Made by a program: the position numbers and the translations under genes
Shown here: positions 15,720 to 23,400 of the stretch, piece by piece
Layout: every line of letters starts with the position of its first letter
Position numbering within the stretch: the first letter of the stretch is position 1
Assembly: GCA_963530895.1 (NCBI GenBank)
Contig: CAUSFO010000011.1
Span: 1-33,825 of the forward strand
Reading direction: 5' to 3'
DNA length: 33,825 bases
Source: JABCPE02 sp963530895
GTDB taxonomy: Bacteria; Bacteroidota; Bacteroidia; Flavobacteriales; Weeksellaceae
The notes under the pieces: model-generated
Told to the model about the DNA's origin: nothing
The model's input: only the letters and a program-made list of their open reading frames with translations
The model's database searches: none

Positions 15720-16217
15720 CAGGAAGAAAAATATTTTAGACTGCAAAAATCCACAGTGACAATAGAAGAAGTGGTTATCAGCAGGCTGAAACTAACGGGA
15801 AATCTTGCCAAAGACTCCAAAACTTTGGATAAGGAAGATGTGAATGCAAAAATTCAAAAATCGCTGGGAACAGAAACCATTGAAAAACAAGTGCGAAGCA
15901 TTTCTGGTTCTGCGGGAATTAGTTTTAATATGGCCTCATTGCTTGCAGGAAAGAAGAAAAAAGAGCAAAAACAGCGGCTGGAAAAATATGAACAATTCCA
16001 GAATAACGCCACATGGATAAGTGAAAGAGTGGATTCAGAATATTTCATCAGCAAGGGAATTCCAGAGATGAAAGTAGCAGAGTTTATTCAGTTTTCTCTG
16101 ACACAAAAACCAGAAGTAGCGGGATACATCAAAACCAATAATTTCCCTAAAATAATGACTGCGCTAGACCAGCTTATTCCTGTTTATCTCAAAAAAATAG
16201 AGAAAAAAACAATATAA
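15468..16217 (+). CDS. Secreted carboxypeptidase-regulatory-like protein, paralog 3
   Basis: This 249-residue protein has a signal peptide (MNKIIYITVLFFSILGFSQ) and a regulatory-like domain nearly identical to that of paralog 2 up to about residue 84. After that it diverges completely from paralogs 1 and 2 at first sight (EEKYFRLQKSTVTIEEVVIS, then a basic run AGKKKKEQKQRLEKYEQF). The end keeps the same plan: a helical segment with SEYFISKGIPEMKVAEFIQFSLTQKPEVAGYIKTNN and a final LIPVYLKKIEKK. This resembles the end of paralog 1 (EYFIENKIPSERIHEFLEF, EIKKHMKTGN), so all three are true homologs over their length. It is last in the coupled row and is followed by a terminator 117 bases later. 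Function unknown. Confidence 0.85.
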   Translation: MNKIIYITVLFFSILGFSQSVSGKVETEEGLSIGNVLVINLKTNEKVNTDENGKFTISAKLQDEIRFVKKGYDRVSYIVKSADFQEEKYFRLQKSTVTIEEVVISRLKLTGNLAKDSKTLDKEDVNAKIQKSLGTETIEKQVRSISGSAGISFNMASLLAGKKKKEQKQRLEKYEQFQNNATWISERVDSEYFISKGIPEMKVAEFIQFSLTQKPEVAGYIKTNNFPKIMTALDQLIPVYLKKIEKKTI

Positions 16218-16333
16218 TTTTTTTAAAATTTAACTTTAAGGCTTTAATTTAATCTAAAGAGTAAAATAGGATTTGAATTCAAGTTTCATAACTGAAAATA
16301 GGAAAAACAATAAAGTTTAATTTAAAAACGGAG

Positions 16334-16366
16334 AAACCACATAGATTTTATTTATGTGGTTTTTCA
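16334..16366 (+). terminator. Terminator after the paralog row
   Basis: Arms AAACCACATA (16334-16343) and TATGTGGTTT (16353-16362) are perfect complements with a 9-base loop, and the T run continues for three bases past the stem. It ends the plus-strand unit that starts upstream of the RsmI-like gene. Confidence 0.75.
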
Positions 16367-16378
16367 TTTAAGAAAGTT

Positions 16379-16386
16379 TAACTTTG
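16379..16386 (+). promoter_or_regulatory. -7 box of yciO-like gene
   Basis: TAACTTTG matches TAnnTTTG fully and lies 20 bases upstream of the ATG at 16406, directly after a terminator. No clear -33 TTG was found. Confidence 0.5.
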
Positions 16387-16405
16387 CAAAAAATATTAAA
16401 TCCAA

Positions 16406-17017
16406 ATGGCAAAAATTATACGAATTCATCCAGAAAATCCACAGGAAAGACAGATAAATGAAGTGGTGGAAACCCTGAAAAAAGGCGGATTGATAGTCTA
16501 TCCATCAGACACGGTGTATGCTCTGGGATGTGATATCAATAACCTGAAAGCGATGGAAAAACTAGCCCAGCTGAAGGGAATAAAATTAGAAAAGTCCCAT
16601 TTTTCCATTATTTGTAATGACTTGAGCCACTTGTCAGAATTTACAAAACCGATAGAAACTTCCACATTCCGATTTTTGAAAAGTAAACTCCCTGGAGCAT
16701 TTACCTTTATTTTAGAAGCCAATAAAAACTTGCCTTTGGCTTATAAAGGACACAAAACCATAGGAATACGCGTTCCAAATCATTCCGTGCCACAGATGAT
16801 AGTGGAAAATCTCGGCAACCCGATAGCATCCACTTCTATAAAAGATGATGATGAGGTGATAGAATATTCTACCGACCCAGAGCTTATAGCCGAAAAATAC
16901 GATAAAAGCGTGGATATTGTGATAGATAGCGGCTGGGGAGAGCTGGTGCCTTCTACGATAGTAGATGTGACGCAGGGAATACCAGAAATTGTCCGACAGG
17001 GAAAAGGCGAATTATAG
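16406..17017 (+). CDS. YciO/TsaC/Sua5 family protein, YciO type
   Basis: This 203-residue protein is a single YrdC domain. Its beginning (IRIHPENPQERQINEVVETLKKGGLIVYPSDTVYALGCDI, in two blocks) follows E. coli YciO (IHPDNPQQRLIN.. GGVIVYPTD.. YALGC) more closely than TsaC. Other shared points are FTFILEANK, KTIGIRVPNH, ASTSI and the end PSTIVDVTQGIPEIVRQGKGEL. TsaC/Sua5 make threonylcarbamoyl-AMP for the t6A37 modification of tRNA. YciO is a weaker or different relative. Automatic annotation may name it L-threonylcarbamoyladenylate synthase, but the close match to YciO makes the in vivo role uncertain. It is a single-gene unit with its own promoter and terminator. Confidence 0.9.
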   Translation: MAKIIRIHPENPQERQINEVVETLKKGGLIVYPSDTVYALGCDINNLKAMEKLAQLKGIKLEKSHFSIICNDLSHLSEFTKPIETSTFRFLKSKLPGAFTFILEANKNLPLAYKGHKTIGIRVPNHSVPQMIVENLGNPIASTSIKDDDEVIEYSTDPELIAEKYDKSVDIVIDSGWGELVPSTIVDVTQGIPEIVRQGKGEL

Positions 17018-17023
17018 GAAATA

Positions 17024-17053
17024 AAAAAACTCTCGTATTTGCGAGAGTTTTTT
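17024..17053. terminator. Bidirectional terminator shared by yciO-like gene and polysaccharide operon
   Basis: Arms AAAAAACTCTCG (17024-17035) and CGAGAGTTTTTT (17042-17053) form a perfect 12-bp stem with a 6-base loop. It has A/T runs on both sides, so it works in both directions. It sits 6 bases from the stop of the plus-strand gene and 5 bases from the stop of the minus-strand operon. Confidence 0.9.
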
Positions 17054-17058
17054 GTTTA

Positions 17059-18348
17059 TTATAAAAATTCTATATTCTTAGAATGAGGAAGAATTCCTTT
17101 GACATCGTAAACAATGCCGTTTTGGGATAGGAGTTTAGATAAGTCTAAATCCAAGAATTCTTTGTGAGCAACACCAAGAACTACTGCTTCGTATTTATCT
17201 GAAGGAAGTGTTTCTAGGCTTTCTATTCCGTATTCGTGTTTTACTTCGCTAGGATTAGCCCAAGGGTCGTAAGTAGTCACTTTAACCCCAAAATCCTCCA
17301 AAGCAGAGATTACATCGATGATTTTAGTATTTCTGACATCAGGGCAGTTTTCTTTGAAAGTTACTCCCAGCATGAGTAATTTAGCTCCGTTGATTTGGAT
17401 ATTTTTCTTAATCATTGCTTTTACCACTTGCTCAGCAACATATTTTCCCATAGAATCATTCATTCTTCTTCCTGCCAAGATGATTTCTGGATGGTAGCCA
17501 TATTCCTGAGCTTTTTGAGCCAAATAATATGGGTCTACACCGATGCAGTGCCCACCTACAAGACCTGGTTTGAAAGGAAGGAAATTCCATTTCGTTCCAG
17601 CGGCTTTCAGCACATCGTGAGTGTTGATATCCATTAGGTTAAATATTTTAGCCAATTCATTCACGAAAGCAATGTTGATATCTCTTTGTGAGTTTTCAAT
17701 CACTTTGGCAGCTTCGGCAACTTTAATTGTTGGAGCAAGGTGCGTACCTGCTGTAATCACAGAAGAGTATAAGTCATTCACCACTTTACCGATTTCTGGA
17801 GTAGAACCAGAAGTTACTTTTAGGATTTTCTCTACGGTGTGTTCTTTGTCTCCTGGGTTGATTCTTTCAGGAGAATAACCAGCGAAGAAATCTACATTGA
17901 ATTTAAGTCCAGAAACTCTCTCTACCACAGGGATACAGTCTTCCTCAGTAGCACCAGGGTAAACCGTAGATTCGTAGATGACAATGTCGCCTTTTTTAAT
18001 CACTTTTCCTACCGTTTCACTCGCTTTTACAAGTGGAGTAAGGTCTGGGCGATTGTTTCTATCCACAGGCGTAGGCACGGTGATGATGTATACATTGGCA
18101 TCTTCTATATCTTTTAGGTCAGCAGAGCAGAAAAGCCCGTTGGTACTAGTATTGAAAGGGTTTTCTTTAACCAAGGCTGATTTTAGAAGGTCATCAGACA
18201 CCTCCAAGGTTTCATCATGTCCTGCGTTTAGTTCTGTGATTCTTTTTTGGTTAATGTCAAAGCCTACCACAGGGAACTTAGTGGCAAATAATCTTGCCAA
18301 TGGCAGTCCTACATAACCAAGTCCAATAATTGCTATTTTATGATTCAT
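17059..18348 (-). CDS. tviB: Nucleotide-sugar C6-dehydrogenase, TviB/WbpA type
   Basis: The 429-residue protein is a complete UDP-sugar 6-dehydrogenase. The NAD loop is IAIIGLGYVGLPLA (5-18), and the substrate-binding Lys215 lies in EAAKVIENSQRDINIAFVNE (211-231 region). The catalytic Cys268 is in GGHCIGVDPYY. The family oxidises the C6 hydroxyl of a UDP-hexose to a carboxylate in two steps. The closest subgroup by its motifs is TviB/WbpA, acting on UDP-GlcNAc or UDP-GalNAc. With the epimerase at 20122-21114 it should supply UDP-GalNAcA. It is the last gene of the ten-gene operon, 17 bases after the formyltransferase gene, and ends at the shared terminator. Confidence 0.93.
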   Translation of the reverse strand: MNHKIAIIGLGYVGLPLARLFATKFPVVGFDINQKRITELNAGHDETLEVSDDLLKSALVKENPFNTSTNGLFCSADLKDIEDANVYIITVPTPVDRNNRPDLTPLVKASETVGKVIKKGDIVIYESTVYPGATEEDCIPVVERVSGLKFNVDFFAGYSPERINPGDKEHTVEKILKVTSGSTPEIGKVVNDLYSSVITAGTHLAPTIKVAEAAKVIENSQRDINIAFVNELAKIFNLMDINTHDVLKAAGTKWNFLPFKPGLVGGHCIGVDPYYLAQKAQEYGYHPEIILAGRRMNDSMGKYVAEQVVKAMIKKNIQINGAKLLMLGVTFKENCPDVRNTKIIDVISALEDFGVKVTTYDPWANPSEVKHEYGIESLETLPSDKYEAVVLGVAHKEFLDLDLSKLLSQNGIVYDVKGILPHSKNIEFL

Positions 18349-18365
18349 ATTATATATTTTTATAT

Positions 18366-19139
18366 TTATTTTACACCTTTAAAAATTCTATGATACAGAT
18401 ATCCCCATATAGTAGGGTGGTACCAGAGGATAGATTCTAGATTTCTTTCTTTTTGGGAAAATAGTGTTCCGTTGAAAAAGTTTTCTATTGCTTTTGTGAG
18501 CAGTTTGATGCCACTAGCCAGCTGAATAAGAGGATATGTTGAGAAATTATCTTCTTTTGTGATTGTGATGTTTTCTTGGTATATCACGCTTCCTGTGTCT
18601 ATTCCTTTATCCACGAAATGCACCGTAACTCCATTGTTTTCAGCATCATTATTTACCAATGCCCAGTAGGCTCCATGAACGCCCCTATACTTAGGTGTGA
18701 TGCCCGCATGAGTATTGATAAAAGGACATTCTACAGCAGAAAGCACTTTTTCAGATATGATTCTTGTCCCATTTACGATGATTAAATCAGGATTTATTTC
18801 CTTCAATAATTCTATAGTTTTTTTTGAATTTACAGATGAAACATTTATCGTTTTATCATTGGGAATTTCCGCAGCATTCATGTCGTTTGCCTTCATGATT
18901 TCATTTCTTCTCTTTTTAGATGTGCTACCTAAAAAATTCCCGATAATCAGCTGGAATAAAATCTGTCCCACAACGGTAAAAATACCCAATCTTTTTATCC
19001 TTCTTTTGATAAATTTTTTGGTATTTTCTTTGTCTTCCACAATGATTTTTTCAATGCCGAATTGACTATCCAATGCATTGAAAACGATTTTTGAGGAATC
19101 ACCCTTTCCCGCTAAAATAACGATTTTTTTACCTTTCAT
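18366..19139 (-). CDS. Formyltransferase-family enzyme, probably sugar N-formyltransferase
   Basis: This 257-residue protein has the formyltransferase catalytic triad. Asn142 and His144 lie in FINTHAGITPKYRG and Asp181 in VDKGIDTG, equivalent to Asn-His-Asp of methionyl-tRNA formyltransferase (Fmt). It lacks the Fmt C-terminal tRNA-binding domain, and its N-terminal half has a basic linker of its own (KKFIKRRIKR). The family uses 10-formyl-tetrahydrofolate. Its place in a polysaccharide operon points to formylation of an amino sugar. Its first 11 bases overlap the end of the polysaccharide deacetylase gene, so the two are coupled. The sugar substrate is not known; a deacetylated hexosamine or uronic acid is a reasonable guess. 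Confidence 0.85.
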   Translation of the reverse strand: MKGKKIVILAGKGDSSKIVFNALDSQFGIEKIIVEDKENTKKFIKRRIKRLGIFTVVGQILFQLIIGNFLGSTSKKRRNEIMKANDMNAAEIPNDKTINVSSVNSKKTIELLKEINPDLIIVNGTRIISEKVLSAVECPFINTHAGITPKYRGVHGAYWALVNNDAENNGVTVHFVDKGIDTGSVIYQENITITKEDNFSTYPLIQLASGIKLLTKAIENFFNGTLFSQKERNLESILWYHPTIWGYLYHRIFKGVK

Positions 19140-20115
19140 TTTTCATCTTTGCTGCCAAACTACTCATCGTGTAGCTTTGGAAATTATACTTTTTATTTAA
19201 AAATTTATAATGCTGCAGGATTTTTTCTAAAAACTTAAAATTCTCCTCCATATTAGCCCCAAAATTATGAGGATGCCACCATAAATGGTAGGTTAGATTG
19301 TTTTTAGCAGCAAAGGTCATGCTTGCCTTTATTCTTTTTAGCCTTAAACTTTCCAAAAAACTCAGCTTTGATGAAAATGGTCTCAAGAAACGGCTTGATG
19401 GAATATTTACTGGAGTTCCTTTTTTTATGTAATCATCTGAATAACAGTTATGTCCAGAAATATTAATGTAAGAATCCATCAGCCTGAAAGCTCGCCGAAA
19501 TAGACTTTCGTTTTCACCACTTTTGGCTTTATACAGCCAAGAGAGCTCATTCCCTCTGTAACAAGTAATTCCCAGCTCGGAGCATACCTGTAAGTATTTG
19601 TCATTGAACTGGTTTCGTGGGAAAATCAGCGATGTTATCTCTATTCCTTGTTCTTTTGCTACTTGCACCGCCATTTTAGTATCTTCTCTGAAAGATTCCA
19701 GCGTTTGTCCTTTTTCTAAACAATAGTAATGGGAAAAAGTGTGGGTGCCGATTTCCTGCTCTGGATATTTTTTGATTTCATCAATGAGCTGTGGAGCAAA
19801 ATGATATTTATCTTGGTTAAAATCACTGCCCAGACTCTCGAAATAAGAGTTTTCGTAGGGCGAAAGCGATTTGTCTTCGTATTGAGGTTTGATAGAAGGT
19901 AAATTCGCTAATAATTCTTCTTTGGTCTTGAAAAAAAGAAAACCAACAGTAGAAAAAGTACCACAAATGGCATATTTTCTAAATAATTCCAGTGTTTGAG
20001 GAATTACTTGATGGACATTCAGAATGTTTTGCCCATAGTCATTAATGGTTCTTTTGTCCCGAACGCCCCACATGAGCTCAAAATCCAAAGAAATTACAAA
20101 TTTACCCGTTTTCAT
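19129..20115 (-). CDS. Polysaccharide deacetylase family protein (CE4/NodB-like)
   Basis: This 328-residue protein has the NodB-fold motifs. SLDFELMWG near the N-terminus (Asp11 and Glu13) is the usual motif 1. EIGTHTFSH (121-129) supplies His125 and His129 for metal binding. FPRNQF is motif 3, and WWHPHNFG near residue 280 is the late His motif. There is no signal peptide, so it probably acts in the cytoplasm on a lipid-linked or nucleotide-linked sugar instead of the finished glycan. Enzymes of this family remove N-acetyl groups. The overlapping formyltransferase gene suggests that the freed amine is then formylated. It is 6 bases downstream of the epimerase gene. Confidence 0.88.
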   Translation of the reverse strand: MKTGKFVISLDFELMWGVRDKRTINDYGQNILNVHQVIPQTLELFRKYAICGTFSTVGFLFFKTKEELLANLPSIKPQYEDKSLSPYENSYFESLGSDFNQDKYHFAPQLIDEIKKYPEQEIGTHTFSHYYCLEKGQTLESFREDTKMAVQVAKEQGIEITSLIFPRNQFNDKYLQVCSELGITCYRGNELSWLYKAKSGENESLFRRAFRLMDSYINISGHNCYSDDYIKKGTPVNIPSSRFLRPFSSKLSFLESLRLKRIKASMTFAAKNNLTYHLWWHPHNFGANMEENFKFLEKILQHYKFLNKKYNFQSYTMSSLAAKMKNER

Positions 20116-20121
20116 TCTTAT

Positions 20122-21114
20122 TTATTTTAAATTTTCCCAATACCAATCTACAGCCTCTTTCAGACCTTGTGCGAAGATGTGGCTCGGCTGGTAGCCTAGA
20201 TTTTTTTGAGCTTTTTCTATACTCGCCAATGAGTGAGGAACATCGCCCTGTCTGTTTGGACCATGGAGAATTTCCACTTTTGCGATTTTATTATCATAGG
20301 CAGAAAGGTATTCTTTCAGCAGTTCAGCCATTTCTTTGATGGTTGTTCTATCGCCCACGGCTGTGTTGTATATTTGATTTAGAGCCTCTTCTTTGTCAGT
20401 GATTAAGGCTAATAAATTCATCTGAATTACATTATCAATGTAAGTAAAATCCCTTGAATAAGTACCATCACCATTGATAGTTGGCGATTGGTGGTTGATT
20501 AGCTGGATTACGAATTTTGGAATTACCGCAGCATAAGCGCCATTTGAGTCTTGTCTTCTTCCAAAAACATTAAAATATCTTAGTCCTATCGTATCAAAAT
20601 TATAAACTCTTTTGAAAACATCGGCGTAAAGCTCATTCACATATTTCGTGATAGCATATGGAGAAAGTGGTTTTCCGATGATGTCTTCTACTTTTGGTAA
20701 GGATGTAGAGTCGCCGTAAGTAGAGGAACTAGCCGCGTAAACAAGTCTTTTTACTCCTGCATCTCTAGCTGCTATGAGCATATTTAGGAAACCGCCCACA
20801 TTCACATCATTACTCGTAATAGGGTCATTGATGGAACGAGGAACAGAGCCAAGAGCAGCCTCGTGCAGGACATAATCTTGTCCATCACAAGCTTTTTTAC
20901 AAGTTTCTAAATCGCGGATGTCACCTTCAATCAAAGTAAATTTTTCATTTTTGAGAAAAGGCTCAATGTTATGTCTGTGTCCCGTAGCAAAGTTATCCAA
21001 AACTGTAACCACAGCTCCTAATCCTAGTAGTTTTTCCACTAAATTAGAACCGATGAAACCAGCGCCGCCAGTGACTAATATTTTTTTATTTTCTAGTTTT
21101 TCTTTGAAATTCAT
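20122..21114 (-). CDS. UDP-N-acetylhexosamine 4-epimerase, WbpP/TviC type (extended SDR)
   Basis: The 330-residue extended short-chain dehydrogenase has the NAD loop GGAGFIG (16-22). The catalytic Ser is in AASSSTYG (128-135), and the Tyr153/Lys157 pair lies in SPYAITK. The segment RSINDPITSNDVNVGGFLN and the later NVFGRRQDSNGAYAAVIPKF match the WbpP/TviC group closely. That group interconverts UDP-GlcNAc and UDP-GalNAc. Together with the C6-dehydrogenase two genes further on, it would give UDP-GalNAcA. It lies 16 bases after the short SDR-like gene. Confidence 0.92.
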   Translation of the reverse strand: MNFKEKLENKKILVTGGAGFIGSNLVEKLLGLGAVVTVLDNFATGHRHNIEPFLKNEKFTLIEGDIRDLETCKKACDGQDYVLHEAALGSVPRSINDPITSNDVNVGGFLNMLIAARDAGVKRLVYAASSSTYGDSTSLPKVEDIIGKPLSPYAITKYVNELYADVFKRVYNFDTIGLRYFNVFGRRQDSNGAYAAVIPKFVIQLINHQSPTINGDGTYSRDFTYIDNVIQMNLLALITDKEEALNQIYNTAVGDRTTIKEMAELLKEYLSAYDNKIAKVEILHGPNRQGDVPHSLASIEKAQKNLGYQPSHIFAQGLKEAVDWYWENLK

Positions 21115-21130
21115 CTTTTAAGTTTTTTTA

Positions 21131-21811
21131 TTATATGTAATATTTTCTTAGAATATTGCAAAGATACGATTCTTTATTGGTTAAGTTTCGTTCTTTGAAA
21201 TAATTTTCTACATCGGGAATGTTTATTTCGTAGCCAGAACCCGCTTTTATGAGAATAAGTTGAGGTTCTATATCTAGTTCTTTTTCAATGATTTCAAGAA
21301 TTTCAATGATAGAATAATTGAAAGGATAAGCGATATTGACCACTTTATTAAAATTCTGATAATTGATAACTTGGAGAACTAAATTTTTAATATCCTCAGT
21401 ATCAATGATATTTCGGGTTGCTTTTGTGTGGACATTTATTTTTTGATGGTTTCTGACAGAACGAACCAAATAGTTCATTAGTAGATTGGGATTTCCTCCT
21501 TTTCCAACGGCGTTGCTTAGCCTTAAAATTAGATATTTTGGGCAGTTTTCAGCGATGATTTGTTCCATTCTTAGTTTATGCAGAACATACTGGCTGTCAG
21601 CCTTTGAGGAATCATAGATGCTGCAGGTGGAAAAATAGACAAAAAGTTTGTCAGAATTTTGTGTGAAAGTTTCCCTGATTAGGTCTTCTTCTCTTTGAAA
21701 TTCAGATAGTTCTGTCTCCAAGGAGTTAGAAACTCCAGATGCGAAAAAAATAACATCTTCTCGGTCTACATCGTAGAATAGAGAAGCGATAAGTCCATTT
21801 CCTACAATCAT
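21131..21811 (-). CDS. Short SDR-like protein of unknown function
   Basis: The 226-residue protein resembles an NAD-dependent epimerase/dehydratase but is about 100 residues shorter than extended SDRs. The dinucleotide loop is reduced to GNGLIAS at the very start, and the usual acidic residue after the second strand is not obvious. The active-site block FSTCSIYDSS...YVLHKLRME keeps Ser, Tyr and Lys in the right order. A substrate-domain piece (ATRNIIDTEDIKN) resembles SDR enzymes that modify nucleotide sugars. It is a complete frame, overlapping the transferase gene by 4 bases. It may be an active minimal reductase or a non-catalytic relative. Its product cannot be predicted. Confidence 0.8.
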   Translation of the reverse strand: MIVGNGLIASLFYDVDREDVIFFASGVSNSLETELSEFQREEDLIRETFTQNSDKLFVYFSTCSIYDSSKADSQYVLHKLRMEQIIAENCPKYLILRLSNAVGKGGNPNLLMNYLVRSVRNHQKINVHTKATRNIIDTEDIKNLVLQVINYQNFNKVVNIAYPFNYSIIEILEIIEKELDIEPQLILIKAGSGYEINIPDVENYFKERNLTNKESYLCNILRKYYI

Positions 21812-23400
21812 TTTTTGGTGTTTTTTAGTAAAATATTTATTGGATTATCGGGAAGAGTGTCAAAATTGACTAAATTTTCTGAGGTATCAAAGACCTTAGA
21901 GTTTTTGTCTTCATTAGATTTATCAGAAATGAAATGATAATTTTTGGTAATATTTTTAGTTTTGATATTATTCATCTGACTAAACAAATGTAAAAAATCT
22001 GTTCCGACTCTTCGTTTACTTATTCTTTTAATTGTTTGGTTTTCAGTTTTTTCCTTTTCTTTGTTCCAAATTATAAAAGGCACTTCATAAGCCTCTTTTA
22101 TTGGTTTTTGGCTATGGAGCATAGATTTTCCATCGGTATACTGACCATGGTCACTGAAATAGACCAAACTAAAAGGTTTTTCGGTTTTTTCTAAATTATT
22201 ATATATTTCTTTTAGGAAAGAATCAGTGTTTTTTATACTTTTATTATAGCAAGAAATTTCTTCGGATAGGATGAATTCATCATATTTGTTTTCCGTTCTA
22301 TCACAAGCGTATGGGTGAGAGCCCTGCATATGAATTACGATAAGTTTTGGTTTCGAAGATTTCTTAGAAATAGCATCCATGAAGAAAGGCAACATCTCTG
22401 TATCCATAGGATTTTGTCCTGTTTTGCCATCACCTTTTCTTAGAAATGTAGTAAAATTGCTATGATTGGCAATTACGGTAGTAGGCGAGTTGTGATGCCC
22501 TACAACTCCTTGATTAGAAATCCAATGGGTTTCGTATCCTATGGCGTTAGCAAGGGAAACGATATTGTTATTTAGTTCATATTTCTTTAAATTATCTTCT
22601 TTCACTAAAGCCAAAGTTCTGCTCAAAGACATCACTGTTTTGGGTGCTATGGAAATATAATTATCAAATAGGAAAGGCGCAGAACTATTGATAAAAGGCG
22701 TGTTTTCTATAGGAAAACCATAAACATGAAGAAAATCTCGCCTTACACTCTCTCCGATTACGATGACAAAATTATCTTTCAGAGAAACTTCACTTGGATT
22801 CTCAATAACCCAAGAGGAAGGCTTTTTGGATTCTTCTATCATGTAGTCATGGTCTTTCTTTACCGAATATAACTGATTGATAACTAAAGCTGTTCGTTTT
22901 AGAGGAAGCACATTGAAATAATCATCTATCACACCTAGTCTTAGCCCATATTGTAATATTTTTTTTGTAGGAAGTGCAATCAAAACTAAGAATAAAACAG
23001 GAGTAATGAACCGAATGTTTAGTTTCTCATAATTTGTTCGTAATAGAACAATGGTAAAAACTAACAATGCAGAAAGCATGATAAAAATACTTATCGGAAG
23101 TATCTTGATGTAAGATATAGCCTCGGCAGAATCTGTATAAAGAATGGAGGCTATATAACTGAAAGTAGGCTCTCCATAAACTTTTAGGGTAGGGTAGATG
23201 AAAAAAGTGACAAATAGCGAAAAAATAACACCTATTTTGAAAACGAATCTATGCAACTGAGCCAGAAAAACATAAAATATAAATAGTGAGAAAATATAGA
23301 GTGCTTTTGATAGCAGCTTGCTTTCTATGGGAAACAGCATCCAGCTCTGGAAAACAGAGTAGATGAATAATAGAAAATAAAAAACATATTTTTTTATCAT
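21808..23400 (-). CDS. EptA/MCR-like phosphoethanolamine transferase family protein
   Basis: This 530-residue protein has about five N-terminal membrane helices (to about 150) and a periplasmic sulfatase-fold domain. Its metal and nucleophile motifs match EptA: VIVIGESVRRDFLHVYGF with Glu217, the nucleophile region IAPKTVMSLSR with Thr255, HMQGSHPY (357-364), and YFSDHGQY with Asp417-His418. The family moves phosphoethanolamine from phosphatidylethanolamine to lipid A, core sugars or other glycans in the periplasm. Its place in a polysaccharide operon suggests a surface glycan or LPS target; lipid A cannot be excluded, and that would affect polymyxin sensitivity. It overlaps both neighbours by 4 bases (ATGA). 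Confidence 0.9.
   Translation of the reverse strand: MIKKYVFYFLLFIYSVFQSWMLFPIESKLLSKALYIFSLFIFYVFLAQLHRFVFKIGVIFSLFVTFFIYPTLKVYGEPTFSYIASILYTDSAEAISYIKILPISIFIMLSALLVFTIVLLRTNYEKLNIRFITPVLFLVLIALPTKKILQYGLRLGVIDDYFNVLPLKRTALVINQLYSVKKDHDYMIEESKKPSSWVIENPSEVSLKDNFVIVIGESVRRDFLHVYGFPIENTPFINSSAPFLFDNYISIAPKTVMSLSRTLALVKEDNLKKYELNNNIVSLANAIGYETHWISNQGVVGHHNSPTTVIANHSNFTTFLRKGDGKTGQNPMDTEMLPFFMDAISKKSSKPKLIVIHMQGSHPYACDRTENKYDEFILSEEISCYNKSIKNTDSFLKEIYNNLEKTEKPFSLVYFSDHGQYTDGKSMLHSQKPIKEAYEVPFIIWNKEKEKTENQTIKRISKRRVGTDFLHLFSQMNNIKTKNITKNYHFISDKSNEDKNSKVFDTSENLVNFDTLPDNPINILLKNTKK

Noticed and set aside
17395..18316. Plus-strand open frames inside the C6-dehydrogenase gene
   Set aside because: They are antisense to a complete, well-conserved enzyme and resemble no family.
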